Positions 9,722-10,000 of a stretch of 10,000 bases of DNA are shown piece by piece. The stretch's first letter is position 1. Every line of letters starts with the position of its first letter. The position numbers and the translations under genes are program-made. Source of the DNA: Symbiodinium natans (Eukaryota > Sar > Dinophyceae > Suessiales > Symbiodiniaceae); NCBI GenBank assembly GCA_905221605.1, contig CAJNDS010002114.1, forward strand, positions 404,132 to 414,131. The letters run 5' to 3'. The notes under the pieces are model-generated. The model was given only the letters and a program-made list of their open reading frames with translations, searched no databases and was not told the origin of the DNA.

Positions 9722-10000
9722 CATATACATATATAAAGGTGACAAACTTATACTTGCCAATGGGCACATGAGTCCGCACCTCCACCACACTTGCAGCAAG
9801 CCTCGTTGGAGCTGGCCCCATGTACCTGCAATCAAGCGTGGTAGGGTCTAGGGTCTACATATGGATTCTTAGGGTCTAAGCAGGTTCAATTAGGGCTTAA
9901 AGTTGCCTAAACCCTAAACCCTAAACCCTGAATGACGGTGCTACCAGGGCCTTGTCATTGCTGCACGCAGCCAGCGGACAGCCGAGACCCGTAAGGTCCA
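96..10000 (-). CDS. Partial multi-exon gene for a PA14-domain, Cys-rich, probably extracellular protein
   Basis: About 30 short islands on the minus strand translate without stops, are GC-rich at third positions where the call is clear, and are bounded by AG acceptors and GT or GC donors. Their phases can be chained from the right edge to position 96. The product would carry a Cys-rich ACCKCGGG motif near the 5' side (9758-9825) and a full-length PA14 domain (about 117 residues) at 1335-96; PA14 is a beta-barrel domain found in secreted adhesins, glycosidases and receptors. Middle exons are unassigned. Neither initiator nor stop codon is inside the window. Introns are about 65 nt to 1 kb and filled mainly with telomere-like heptamers. 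Exon boundaries are inferred by eye; the PA14 part is firm, some middle exons are provisional, and a split into two genes cannot be excluded. Confidence 0.7.
323..466. repeat. AT/ATAC microsatellite in a PA14 intron
   Basis: Long TA dinucleotide runs interrupted by GATA, CATA and GTATA steps, opening with GTGTGTGTGC. It fills most of the intron between PA14 exons 4 and 5, one of the few introns here without heptamers. Confidence 0.95.
499..556 (-). CDS. PA14 domain, exon 4
   Basis: Acceptor TGCCAG|GGC, then GSLVTKKPGSYKLYVTSDD, then GACT|GCCCGG. GxYxLYxTSDD is the most conserved PA14 strand; in calcium-binding members its paired aspartates coordinate the metal. The single T left over joins GT of exon 5 to make Cys where Gly is usual (SDDC rather than SDDG). 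Confidence 0.85.
591..660. repeat. TTTAGGG array
   Basis: About eight tandem TTTAGGG units with a degenerate leading edge. In the sense strand it is CCCTAAA, lying upstream of the PA14 exon 4 acceptor. Confidence 0.95.
698..757 (-). CDS. PA14 domain, exon 3
   Basis: Acceptor TTAGCAG|GAC, then DSGKWPKVQQTNNFCVRWGR, then GC donor AGG|GCGGGT, phase 0 at both ends. The NNFCVRW segment matches the hallmark '(N/D)xFxVRWxG' strand of PA14. The in-frame TGA follows shortly in the intron, supporting the donor. Confidence 0.8.
882..910 (-). CDS. PA14 domain, exon 2 (29-nt microexon)
   Basis: Acceptor TACAG|AG, then VVDEIFWDR, then GC donor CGG|GCCGTG in phase 0. VVDEIFW is the second strand of the fold and joins exon 1 without a gap. 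A longer exon from TTTAG| at 957 is open in the same frame but would insert a spurious second 'DVSARTP' turn, so the short form is preferred. Confidence 0.7.
954..988. repeat. CCCTAAA array
   Basis: Five clean CCCTAAA units in the PA14 exon 1-2 intron. The rest of that intron (989-1262) holds scattered single copies (1139-1152, 1204-1211) and A/C-rich sequence with no further exon that fits the domain. Confidence 0.95.
1263..1335 (-). CDS. PA14 domain, exon 1
   Basis: Acceptor GCTAAG|GAC, then DGFECDYFYGNTECSVPDLG and AQTP. This is the typical PA14 opening: an aromatic first strand (xxYFY) followed by the conserved '(L/V)PDLxxxTP' turn. The exon leaves in phase 1 at CCCG|GCAAGA, a GC donor; G+AG of the next exon gives Glu, continuing TPEVV as in other PA14 domains. 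The frame is open a little upstream, so the start could be earlier. Confidence 0.8.
1565..2110. repeat. Degenerate 9-bp minisatellite, consensus CCCAAGTGA
   Basis: About 60 degenerate copies of a CCCAAGTGA unit, best preserved at 1975-2035 where it reads as repeated CAAGTGACC. Because 9 is a multiple of 3, both strands stay open (VTQVTQ on plus, LGSLGSL on minus), which creates false reading frames. It fills most of the 1-kb intron before PA14 exon 1. Confidence 0.9.
2111..2359. other. Intron remainder between minisatellite and exon
   Basis: Low-complexity intronic sequence with a degenerate heptamer patch (2251-2280) and an A-rich run (2297-2323). A minus-strand stretch at 2200-2248 (VPDGSAVCEHISL) is open but has no convincing donor; not called. 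Confidence 0.5.
2360..2429 (-). CDS. Exon just upstream of the PA14 domain
   Basis: Acceptor CAAAAAG|G, then VPVLEYGCWADKEELARTLD and SIK, then donor AAG|GTGGGA in phase 0, matching PA14 exon 1. The KEELARTLDSIK part looks helical and may be a linker. GC-ending codons throughout. No family recognised. Confidence 0.66.
2453..2562. repeat. CCCTAAA array with a homogenised CCCCAAA core
   Basis: CCCTAAA units surround five perfect CCCCAAA units (2484-2518). It lies left of the 2606-2649 exon and mirrors the TTTGGGG block on the other side. Confidence 0.95.
2606..2649 (-). CDS. Exon between mirrored heptamer arrays (VEENGGLVIGAPEA)
   Basis: Acceptor GAGAGCAG|GTG, then VEENGGLVIGAPEA, then TG|GTAGCC, a GT donor that would otherwise run into TAG. 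The phase-2 exit completes a Trp codon with the G of the next exon. The flanks are CCCTAAA/CCCCAAA on the left and TTTGGGG/TTTAGGG on the right. Confidence 0.6.
2671..2770. repeat. TTTAGGG array with a TTTGGGG block
   Basis: Four perfect TTTGGGG units (2713-2740) followed by alternating TTTCGGG and TTTGGGG, all inside TTTAGGG sequence. Confidence 0.95.
2771..3393. other. Low-repeat block inside the longest intron
   Basis: About 620 bp almost without heptamers and less GC-rich than the exons. It contains a plus-strand pyrimidine tract ending in AG (3117-3151), a perfect 10-bp inverted repeat (3177-3186 with 3203-3212), and open frames of no recognisable family. May be an insertion or ancestral intron sequence; function unknown. 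Confidence 0.5.
3177..3212. repeat. Perfect 10-bp inverted repeat, 16-nt loop
   Basis: GACACACCGT at 3177-3186 is the exact reverse complement of ACGGTGTGTC at 3203-3212. No T run follows; role unknown. Confidence 0.8.
3394..3438. repeat. Degenerate TTTAGGG array
   Basis: Short run with TTTGGCG, CTTACGG, TTTAGGG and CTTAGGG units; the left neighbour of the 3548-3623 exon. Confidence 0.85.
3548..3623 (-). CDS. Exon, unassigned (FPDFPAVYDRSMQTVLVGG)
   Basis: Acceptor ACTTCTTCCAG|G is pyrimidine-rich. The exon reads QFPDFPAVYDRSMQTVLVGG and VPLIQ, then a phase-0 GC donor CAG|GCCCCC. The frame remains open to 3419 (through SSSSDIRDLW), so the exon could be longer or followed by another, but codon quality falls off. 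A plus-strand open frame over the same bases is a shadow. Confidence 0.58.
3705..3742 (-). CDS. Small exon at a TTTAG|GG boundary (GCVTGASCNSFA)
   Basis: The last heptamer supplies the acceptor GGGTTTAG|GGC. The frame reads GCVTGASCNSFA and ends AC|GTCTAGGG, with the donor GT next to the following heptamers. The phase-2 exit joins the G of the next exon to give Thr. Sandwiched between two repeat arrays, 38 nt long, with two Cys residues. Confidence 0.52.
3741..3783. repeat. CCCTAAA array forming most of a 65-nt intron
   Basis: Six CCCTAAA units. In sense this is TTTAGGG up to the TTTAG|GG acceptor of the 3705-3742 exon. Two further units lie at 3688-3701 on the other side of that exon. Confidence 0.9.
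3808..3872 (-). CDS. Exon, unassigned (AQELRVGLHFAAR)
   Basis: The frame reads FRVDGTSAAQELRVGLHFAAR to a phase-0 GC donor CGG|GCTTAA. Two acceptors are possible: GTGAG|GG at 3873 and the pyrimidine-rich CTGCTGCGCAG| at 3841, which would start the exon at ELRV and match a phase-0 donor upstream. The shorter form looks more likely. Confidence 0.52.
3903..4032. repeat. Heptamer array with three successive variant blocks
   Basis: TTTAGGG/TTTGGGG, then seven CTTAGGG (3941-3989), three TCTAGGG (3990-4010) and three TTTAGGG (4011-4031): blocks of one variant at a time. Confidence 0.95.
4060..4090. repeat. Poly-G tract
   Basis: G-rich sequence with 15 consecutive G at 4074-4088, just past the heptamer array. 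In the sense strand it is a C tract inside an intron. Confidence 0.9.
4212..4232 (-). CDS. Candidate microexon (VTISLGE)
   Basis: Acceptor CTGCAG|GTG, then VTISLGE. A phase-0 GC donor (GAG|GCGCTG) would join it to ELRVGLHF in the next exon. The frame stays open through ALPILKPQGQG and beyond, so the exon may be longer; the 3' end is chosen only by phase. Confidence 0.45.
4343..4437. repeat. CCCTAAA arrays
   Basis: A short degenerate run at 4343-4358 and a longer, cleaner one at 4384-4437, next to the donor end of the 4443-4535 exon. Bases 4233-4342 show no exon I can support. Confidence 0.92.
4443..4535 (-). CDS. Exon, unassigned (SFLAIRPKPWTSMSYGADK)
   Basis: Acceptor GCAAG|GGG, then GETKGKASFLAIRPKPW and TSMSYGADKVPDVVV. 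Three phase-0 GT donors lie in a row (after 4449, 4446 and 4443), the last overlapping the start of the heptamer array. Codons are strongly GC-ending. The entry could instead be CAG|GT at 4547. One of the clearest coding islands, but no domain recognised. Confidence 0.7.
4564..4622. repeat. TTTAGGG array
   Basis: Degenerate TTTAGGG, TGTAGGG, TTGAGGG and TTTAGGGG units between two exons. Similar but weaker units recur at 4735-4800. Confidence 0.9.
4652..4714 (-). CDS. Exon, unassigned (CIRPEPETASTEFFKLE)
   Basis: Acceptor CCGAAG|ATG; 63 nt reading MLIICIRPEPETASTEFFK and LE; phase-0 GC donor GAG|GCTCGG. Both junctions are phase 0, so it can be joined or skipped without changing frame. The ATG is internal, not a start. 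Family unknown. Confidence 0.58.
4829..4884 (-). CDS. Exon, unassigned (EAYNSQDGAICVVKGR)
   Basis: Acceptor GTCGTAG|CG, then EGEAYNSQDGAICVVKGR and donor CGG|GTCAGA. A longer form from CCAG| at 4894 would add VVA but create a stop with the upstream phase. The pattern YNSQDGxxCxVxG resembles beta-strand segments in alveolate extracellular proteins; this is an impression, not an assignment. Confidence 0.63.
4941..5005. repeat. CCCTAAA array
   Basis: CCCTAAA with CCCCAAA and CTCCCTAAA variants. Beyond it, 5006-5081 holds a short open stretch (KKASPQRR on minus) too weak to call an exon. Confidence 0.92.
5082..5141. repeat. Head-to-head heptamer junction (TTTAGGG then CCCTAAA)
   Basis: A TTTAGGG/TTTGGGG run meets an AACCCCAAAACCCTAAA run. 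Bases 5107-5122 are complementary to 5125-5141 apart from one extra A, so the junction is a near-perfect palindrome. Confidence 0.85.
5161..5245. repeat. Duplicated donor-site segment within CCCTAAA repeats
   Basis: Bases 5181-5197 and 5228-5244 (CCTATxxTAGACAGAAA) match at all but two positions, with heptamers between. The second copy spans the donor of the 5240-5291 exon. Confidence 0.75.
5240..5291 (-). CDS. Exon opening at TTAG|GG, unassigned (GAHALGSGEGLKAFFDF)
   Basis: The array gives the acceptor GGTTAG|GGC; the frame reads GAHALGSGEGLKAFFDF and ends T|GTCTATG. The in-frame TGA lies three nt into the intron. The donor neighbourhood is copied 47 nt downstream in the intron (5181-5197). 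Exit phase 1 fits the CG start of the next exon. Confidence 0.55.
5291..5438. repeat. CCCTAAA array filling an intron
   Basis: CCCTAAA with CCCCAAA, CCCCTAAA, CCCTAGA and TAACCCC variants; fills nearly all of the intron between the 5464-5529 and 5240-5291 exons. Confidence 0.93.
5464..5529 (-). CDS. Exon, unassigned (WLRLASDGKLSGDD)
   Basis: Acceptor CCCCAAG|GCT, reading APWLRLASDGKLSGDDSAA and TGG, then a phase-0 GC donor GGC|GCGCGC. The frame runs to TAA only 24 nt into the intron. Acidic/Gly-rich and high in GC. An alternative acceptor CCAG|C at 5506 would start it at SDGKL. Flanked by inverted arrays (5293-5438 and 5566-5890). Confidence 0.6.
5566..5890. repeat. Nonamer variant array, GAGGGTTTA type
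   Basis: Mostly TTTAGAGGG nonamers with scattered TTTAGGG and TTTCGGG units. The plus frame reads GLEGLEG and is a repeat artefact. This variant is confined to this intron. Confidence 0.92.
5891..6048. other. AT-richer intron segment with short palindromes
   Basis: Bases 5899-5906 and 5908-5915 form a perfect 8-bp palindrome (AGGGCTTC/GAAGCCCT). A second (CCACATA/TATGTGG) lies at 6050-6064. A weak heptamer patch sits at 6022-6047. No coding signal in between. Confidence 0.6.
6049..6094 (-). CDS. Candidate small exon
   Basis: Acceptor GGGGAG|T completes AG from the previous exon to Ser, then PFSMKQRTFNHILCG, then a phase-0 GT donor (GGG|GTTCAG) at the edge of a degenerate heptamer. It fits phases on both sides but has A/T-rich codons, and the sequence also forms a short palindrome (6050-6064). 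Without it the previous exon can still join at CCAG|C (5506). Confidence 0.33.
6105..6260. repeat. CCCTAAA array
   Basis: Degenerate at the left (CCCGAAA, CCCTGAA units), then more than ten near-perfect CCCTAAA units up to the 6278 exon end. Confidence 0.95.
6278..6344 (-). CDS. Exon, unassigned (GFEGLKLSCAPTVPW)
   Basis: Acceptor CTGAG|GT, reading GFEGLKLSCAPTVPWRDTGLE, ending at AG|GTTCTG in phase 2. Third positions are nearly all G or C, unlike a competing open frame (RWLRGSEALVCPHGAL). Its opening GFEG resembles GFEC at the start of the PA14 domain, but no PA14 follows. Arrays flank it in inverted orientation (6105-6260 and 6356-6660). Confidence 0.6.
6356..6660. repeat. Long TTTAGGG array
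   Basis: About 300 bp of TTTAGGG with interspersed TTTGGGGCTGAGGG higher-order units (6500-6620) and TTCAGGG variants. The 14-mer unit recurs about four times, indicating tandem growth of a composite unit. Confidence 0.95.
6763..6847. repeat. (AC)n microsatellite
   Basis: About 42 uninterrupted AC units, i.e. (TG)n in the sense direction of the gene. Open frames through it in several registers are artefacts. Confidence 0.98.
6848..6975. other. Intron segment with degenerate heptamers
   Basis: Contains a degenerate CCCTAA-like run (6939-6975). A minus open stretch at 6874-6921 was considered as an exon and set aside because its neighbours already join in phase without it. Confidence 0.5.
6976..7107 (-). 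CDS. Exon, unassigned; largest island in the window
   Basis: Acceptor GGAGCAG|CT, then PWEADGVSFTTTVSLGQDW and ITYPSRVLMFPAEYSLLQSG, ending SLHA and G|GTTGAGGG. At 132 nt it is the longest exon placed. The frame stays open upstream into the intron because a dispersed element abuts it, but codon quality falls at the acceptor. The donor GT comes from a degenerate heptamer. Exit phase 1 matches the next exon (G+GT). The hydrophobic/aromatic pattern suggests a beta-rich fold; not identified. Confidence 0.7.
7108..7258 (-). mobile_element. Possible dispersed element (Symbiodiniaceae-like repeat)
   Basis: An intronic block with no heptamers, open on minus as YYMGISRNRGTPF, then PHPKEGHPYFRKPPYSFW. 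The '(M)GxSxNRGTP' start resembles a phrase I recall from recurrent conceptual translations of Symbiodinium genomic repeats. No terminal repeats or target duplication found by eye. It abuts the acceptor of the 6976-7107 exon. Call rests on memory of the family, not a search. Confidence 0.45.
7291..7321. repeat. TTTAGGG array
   Basis: Four clean units directly at the donor side of the 7325-7394 exon. A degenerate copy follows at 7419-7443. Confidence 0.92.
7325..7394 (-). CDS. Exon, unassigned (EPFHIQCEVTAHEVGC)
   Basis: Acceptor CCAAAG|GAG, then EPFHIQCEVTAHEVGC and WEVGTWT, then donor ACAG|GTCTT. The 70-nt frame has strongly GC-biased third positions and no stop. It leaves one G that combines with CT of the next exon to give Ala. 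Two Cys residues and a beta-like alternation suit an extracellular domain, but no family is recognised. Confidence 0.68.
7453..7546 (-). mobile_element. Possible retroposon-like fragment with homopolymer tail
   Basis: On minus: GGTGCCCAAAATTCGG, an open GAQNSATLLLGFLFLGK stretch, then 13 C and an A-rich tail (complement of 7459-7488). An A-rich 3' end suggests a retroposed fragment; no duplication of flanking bases seen. Not an exon: stop right after LGK. Confidence 0.35.
7547..7580. repeat. CCCTAAA array
   Basis: Four units in the same intron as the neighbouring element fragment. Confidence 0.92.
7603..7676 (-). CDS. Candidate exon, frame uncertain
   Basis: An exon is expected here because the neighbours on each side do not match in phase. 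After CCCGAAAG| the frame reads SMSKPPHVATSANHR, then AAPRDDAGT, with phase-0 GC donors available at 7630 or 7603. The acceptor is the same kind of repeat-derived CCCGAAAG as at 8281. A competing frame (ATSCGHFCKPQG) is Cys-rich and also attractive but has no phase-compatible donor. Confidence 0.4.
7680..7979. repeat. Long TTTAGGG array
   Basis: About 40 units with scattered TTCAGGG, TGTAGGG and a terminal block of TTTAGGA (7945-7978). The right neighbour of the 7603-7676 exon; its first units form that exon's acceptor. Confidence 0.95.
8009..8071 (-). CDS. Exon, unassigned (SPEQRGIISFGDGLARPKD)
   Basis: The frame reads LSPEQRGIISFGDGLARPKD and ends at GACT|GC, the same donor context as PA14 exon 4. 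The acceptor GGGAAG|CC fits the upstream phase. The better-looking acceptor CTTCAG|AAG at 8085 would add KSWEA but leave a phase mismatch, so the true start may be 8084. If the GC donor were not used, the frame would end at TGA (8001-8003) after CS, which would make this a C-terminus and split the locus into two genes. Confidence 0.62.
8097..8205. repeat. CCCTAAA array with CCCTAGCCCTAAA composite units
   Basis: CCCTAAA units with the shortened CCCTAG unit recurring three to four times at regular spacing, indicating growth of a composite repeat. Confidence 0.93.
8227..8280 (-). CDS. Exon, unassigned (YELSSDCELAAH)
   Basis: The exon lies between CCCGAAAAG|GT, a degenerate last heptamer that creates the acceptor, and the consensus donor G|GTGAGA. 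It reads YELSSDCELAAHSLTLN. Entry and exit are both phase 1. Heptamer arrays flank it in opposite orientations (8097-8205 and 8284-8475). Codons are GC-ending almost throughout, typical of the confident exons here. Confidence 0.66.
8284..8475. repeat. TTTAGGG arrays
   Basis: Two runs (8284-8353, 8382-8475) separated by a short unique patch. In sense they lie as CCCTAAA upstream of the 8227-8280 exon acceptor. Confidence 0.93.
8542..8599 (-). CDS. Exon, unassigned (contains GQCVGHPNYK)
   Basis: Acceptor AAAAAG|GTC and strong donor GAAG|GTAGGT bound a 58-nt open frame reading VSSLNSGQCVGHPNYKAAE. The exit phase leaves a single G that pairs with GT at the start of the next exon to give Gly, a direct phase match. 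The two other frames hit stops. A single Cys suggests it belongs to the same extracellular protein, but no domain is recognised. Confidence 0.62.
8615..8780. repeat. Degenerate TTTAGGG array
   Basis: Highly diverged heptamers at 8615-8700, cleaner at 8701-8771. Confidence 0.85.
8872..8918 (-). CDS. Exon opening at a TTTAG|GG repeat boundary
   Basis: The telomere-like array ends in TTTAG|GGATG, and the frame reads MICVERVYYYQKQKE to a phase-0 GC donor, GAG|GCTCC. Entry needs one nucleotide from upstream, which the preceding exon supplies (G+GG), and exit phase 0 matches the next exon. Weaknesses: short, A-rich codons, and another open minus frame crosses it with poorer codon choice. No family recognised. 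Confidence 0.42.
8917..9071. repeat. CCCTAAA/CCCCAAA array that constitutes a whole intron
   Basis: About 155 bp of CCCTAAA alternating with CCCCAAA, including a CCCCAAACCCTAAACCCTAAA 21-mer higher-order unit repeated several times. Its two ends coincide with the inferred donor (9071) and acceptor (8919). Confidence 0.93.
9072..9120 (-). CDS. Exon, EGF-like fragment
   Basis: After AAACCTGAAG| the frame reads PPCVATSSGHGSCHEQ. The SGHGxC pattern resembles the middle of tenascin-type EGF repeats, common in extracellular proteins, but flanking cysteines are too few to call a full EGF domain. The exon leaves in phase 1 at CAGG|GTTTCGGG, where the GT is supplied by the first heptamer of the following array. 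Another frame (KPEAPMCCDQLRAWQ) is open but joins its neighbours less well. Confidence 0.5.
9121..9311. other. Intron segment with AT microsatellite
   Basis: AT-rich run at 9179-9203 and flanking low-GC sequence. No exon or heptamer array identified. Confidence 0.6.
9312..9398 (-). CDS. Candidate exon, unassigned
   Basis: A pyrimidine-rich acceptor CCTGCCCTGCAG|CTT is followed by an open frame reading LSVVGTDISLEPRPR, then TASRASAQGVRLVD. A phase-0 GT donor (GAT|GTATCC) gives the end used here, but the frame stays open further (VSCGSWPPETS), so the 3' end is uncertain. No domain recognised. Both neighbouring exons also use phase 0. Confidence 0.45.
9520..9565 (-). CDS. Candidate exon, Cys-rich continuation
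   Basis: Acceptor TCTGCAG|T joins the preceding TG to make a Cys codon. The frame then reads DSGWALQGCGLCTGH and could end at CAC|GTCACC or, two codons on, ACC|GCAACC, both phase 0. The Cys spacing fits the neighbouring Cys-rich exon. A second open frame over the same bases (AVTAAGRYRVVGFAQD) is almost as plausible, so the frame rests on phase matching. Confidence 0.45.
9566..9681. other. Intron segment
   Basis: Contains one degenerate TTTAGGG pair (9577-9594) and a single CCCTAAA (9649-9656). No coding signal. Confidence 0.5.
9682..9736. repeat. (AT)n microsatellite with CATA edge
   Basis: About 17 AT units (9682-9717) followed by ACATACATATACATATATA; close to the donor end of the ACCKCGGG exon. 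Confidence 0.97.
9758..9825 (-). CDS. Exon with Cys-rich ACCKCGGG motif
   Basis: Acceptor TTGATTGCAG|GTA opens an exon reading VHGASSNEACCKCGGG, then ADSCAH. The core '(S/A)NEACCxCGGG' is a motif I recall from large secreted or membrane proteins of dinoflagellates and related alveolates, where it sits in a disulfide-rich extracellular module. The exon is 68 nt, enters in phase 0 and leaves in phase 2 at TG|GCAAGT, which is the consensus form of a GC donor. The frame would stop shortly inside the intron (TAA at 9748-9750), supporting the donor. An extracellular role is inference. Confidence 0.78.
9905..9929. repeat. Short CCCTAAA array
   Basis: Three to four units near the donor of the rightmost exon. 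Degenerate TTTAGGG-type units (TCTAGGG, CTTAGGG) lie at 9841-9897, giving opposite orientations within one intron. Confidence 0.88.
9945..10000 (-). CDS. Exon, truncated at the right edge (Cys-containing)
   Basis: The minus frame reads DLTGLGCPLAACSNDKAL with GC-rich third positions, then CTG|GTAGCA, a GT donor in phase 0. The acceptor lies outside the window. The next exon begins in phase 0, so the two join cleanly ahead of the ACCKCGGG motif. A GC donor after AAG (9951) is an alternative. No family recognised. Confidence 0.55.

Noticed and set aside
1-10000. True chromosome-end telomere
   Set aside because: Arrays are short, degenerate, in both orientations and separated by coding exons.
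1-10000. CRISPR array
   Set aside because: Repeats are contiguous heptamers without unique spacers of even length; context is eukaryotic.
1-10000. Relict dinoflagellate spliced leader marking a retroposed gene
   Set aside because: No TTTTGGCTCAAG-like sequence seen on either strand, and the gene has many introns.

Overview
Eukaryotic, most likely a dinoflagellate (Suessiales/Symbiodiniaceae-like). Reasons: many very short exons on one strand, splice acceptors of the AG|G type, about half the inferred donors being GC instead of GT, a Cys-rich 'NEACCKCGGG' motif that I associate with large alveolate extracellular proteins, and plant/algal-type telomere-like heptamers (TTTAGGG/CCCTAAA) scattered through the introns. 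The taxonomic call is inference; no rRNA, organelle gene or spliced leader is present to confirm it.

The window appears to lie inside one large minus-strand gene that runs off both edges. I could place about 30 short coding islands (about 21-132 nt each, roughly 610 codons by my tally) whose reading phases can be chained from the right edge to the left. The strongest part is at 96-1335, where six consecutive exons spell one PA14 domain and all six donors are GC. At the right end (9758-9825) is the Cys-rich ACCKCGGG motif. Between them lie exons with clear coding character but no family I can name. The product would be a multidomain, probably extracellular or membrane-anchored protein; the signal peptide, start and stop lie outside the window.

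Almost everything else is intron. Roughly 2.9 kb (my hand tally) is telomere-like heptamer array in both orientations and in several locally homogenised variants. The rest is a 9-bp minisatellite (1565-2110), AT and AC microsatellites, two short dispersed-element candidates (7108-7258 and 7453-7546), and a low-repeat block at 2771-3393.

Layout by region: 1-1340 PA14 exons, AT microsatellite and heptamers; 1340-2350 large intron with the minisatellite; 2350-2770 two exons between mirrored heptamer arrays; 2770-3540 long intron with unique sequence; 3540-5530 a dozen small exons alternating with arrays; 5530-7110 large introns with arrays, (AC)n and three exons; 7110-9130 exons and arrays; 9130-10000 Cys-rich exons. 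The main novelty is architectural: a coding gene whose introns are largely built from telomere-type repeat, with the repeat itself supplying several splice sites.
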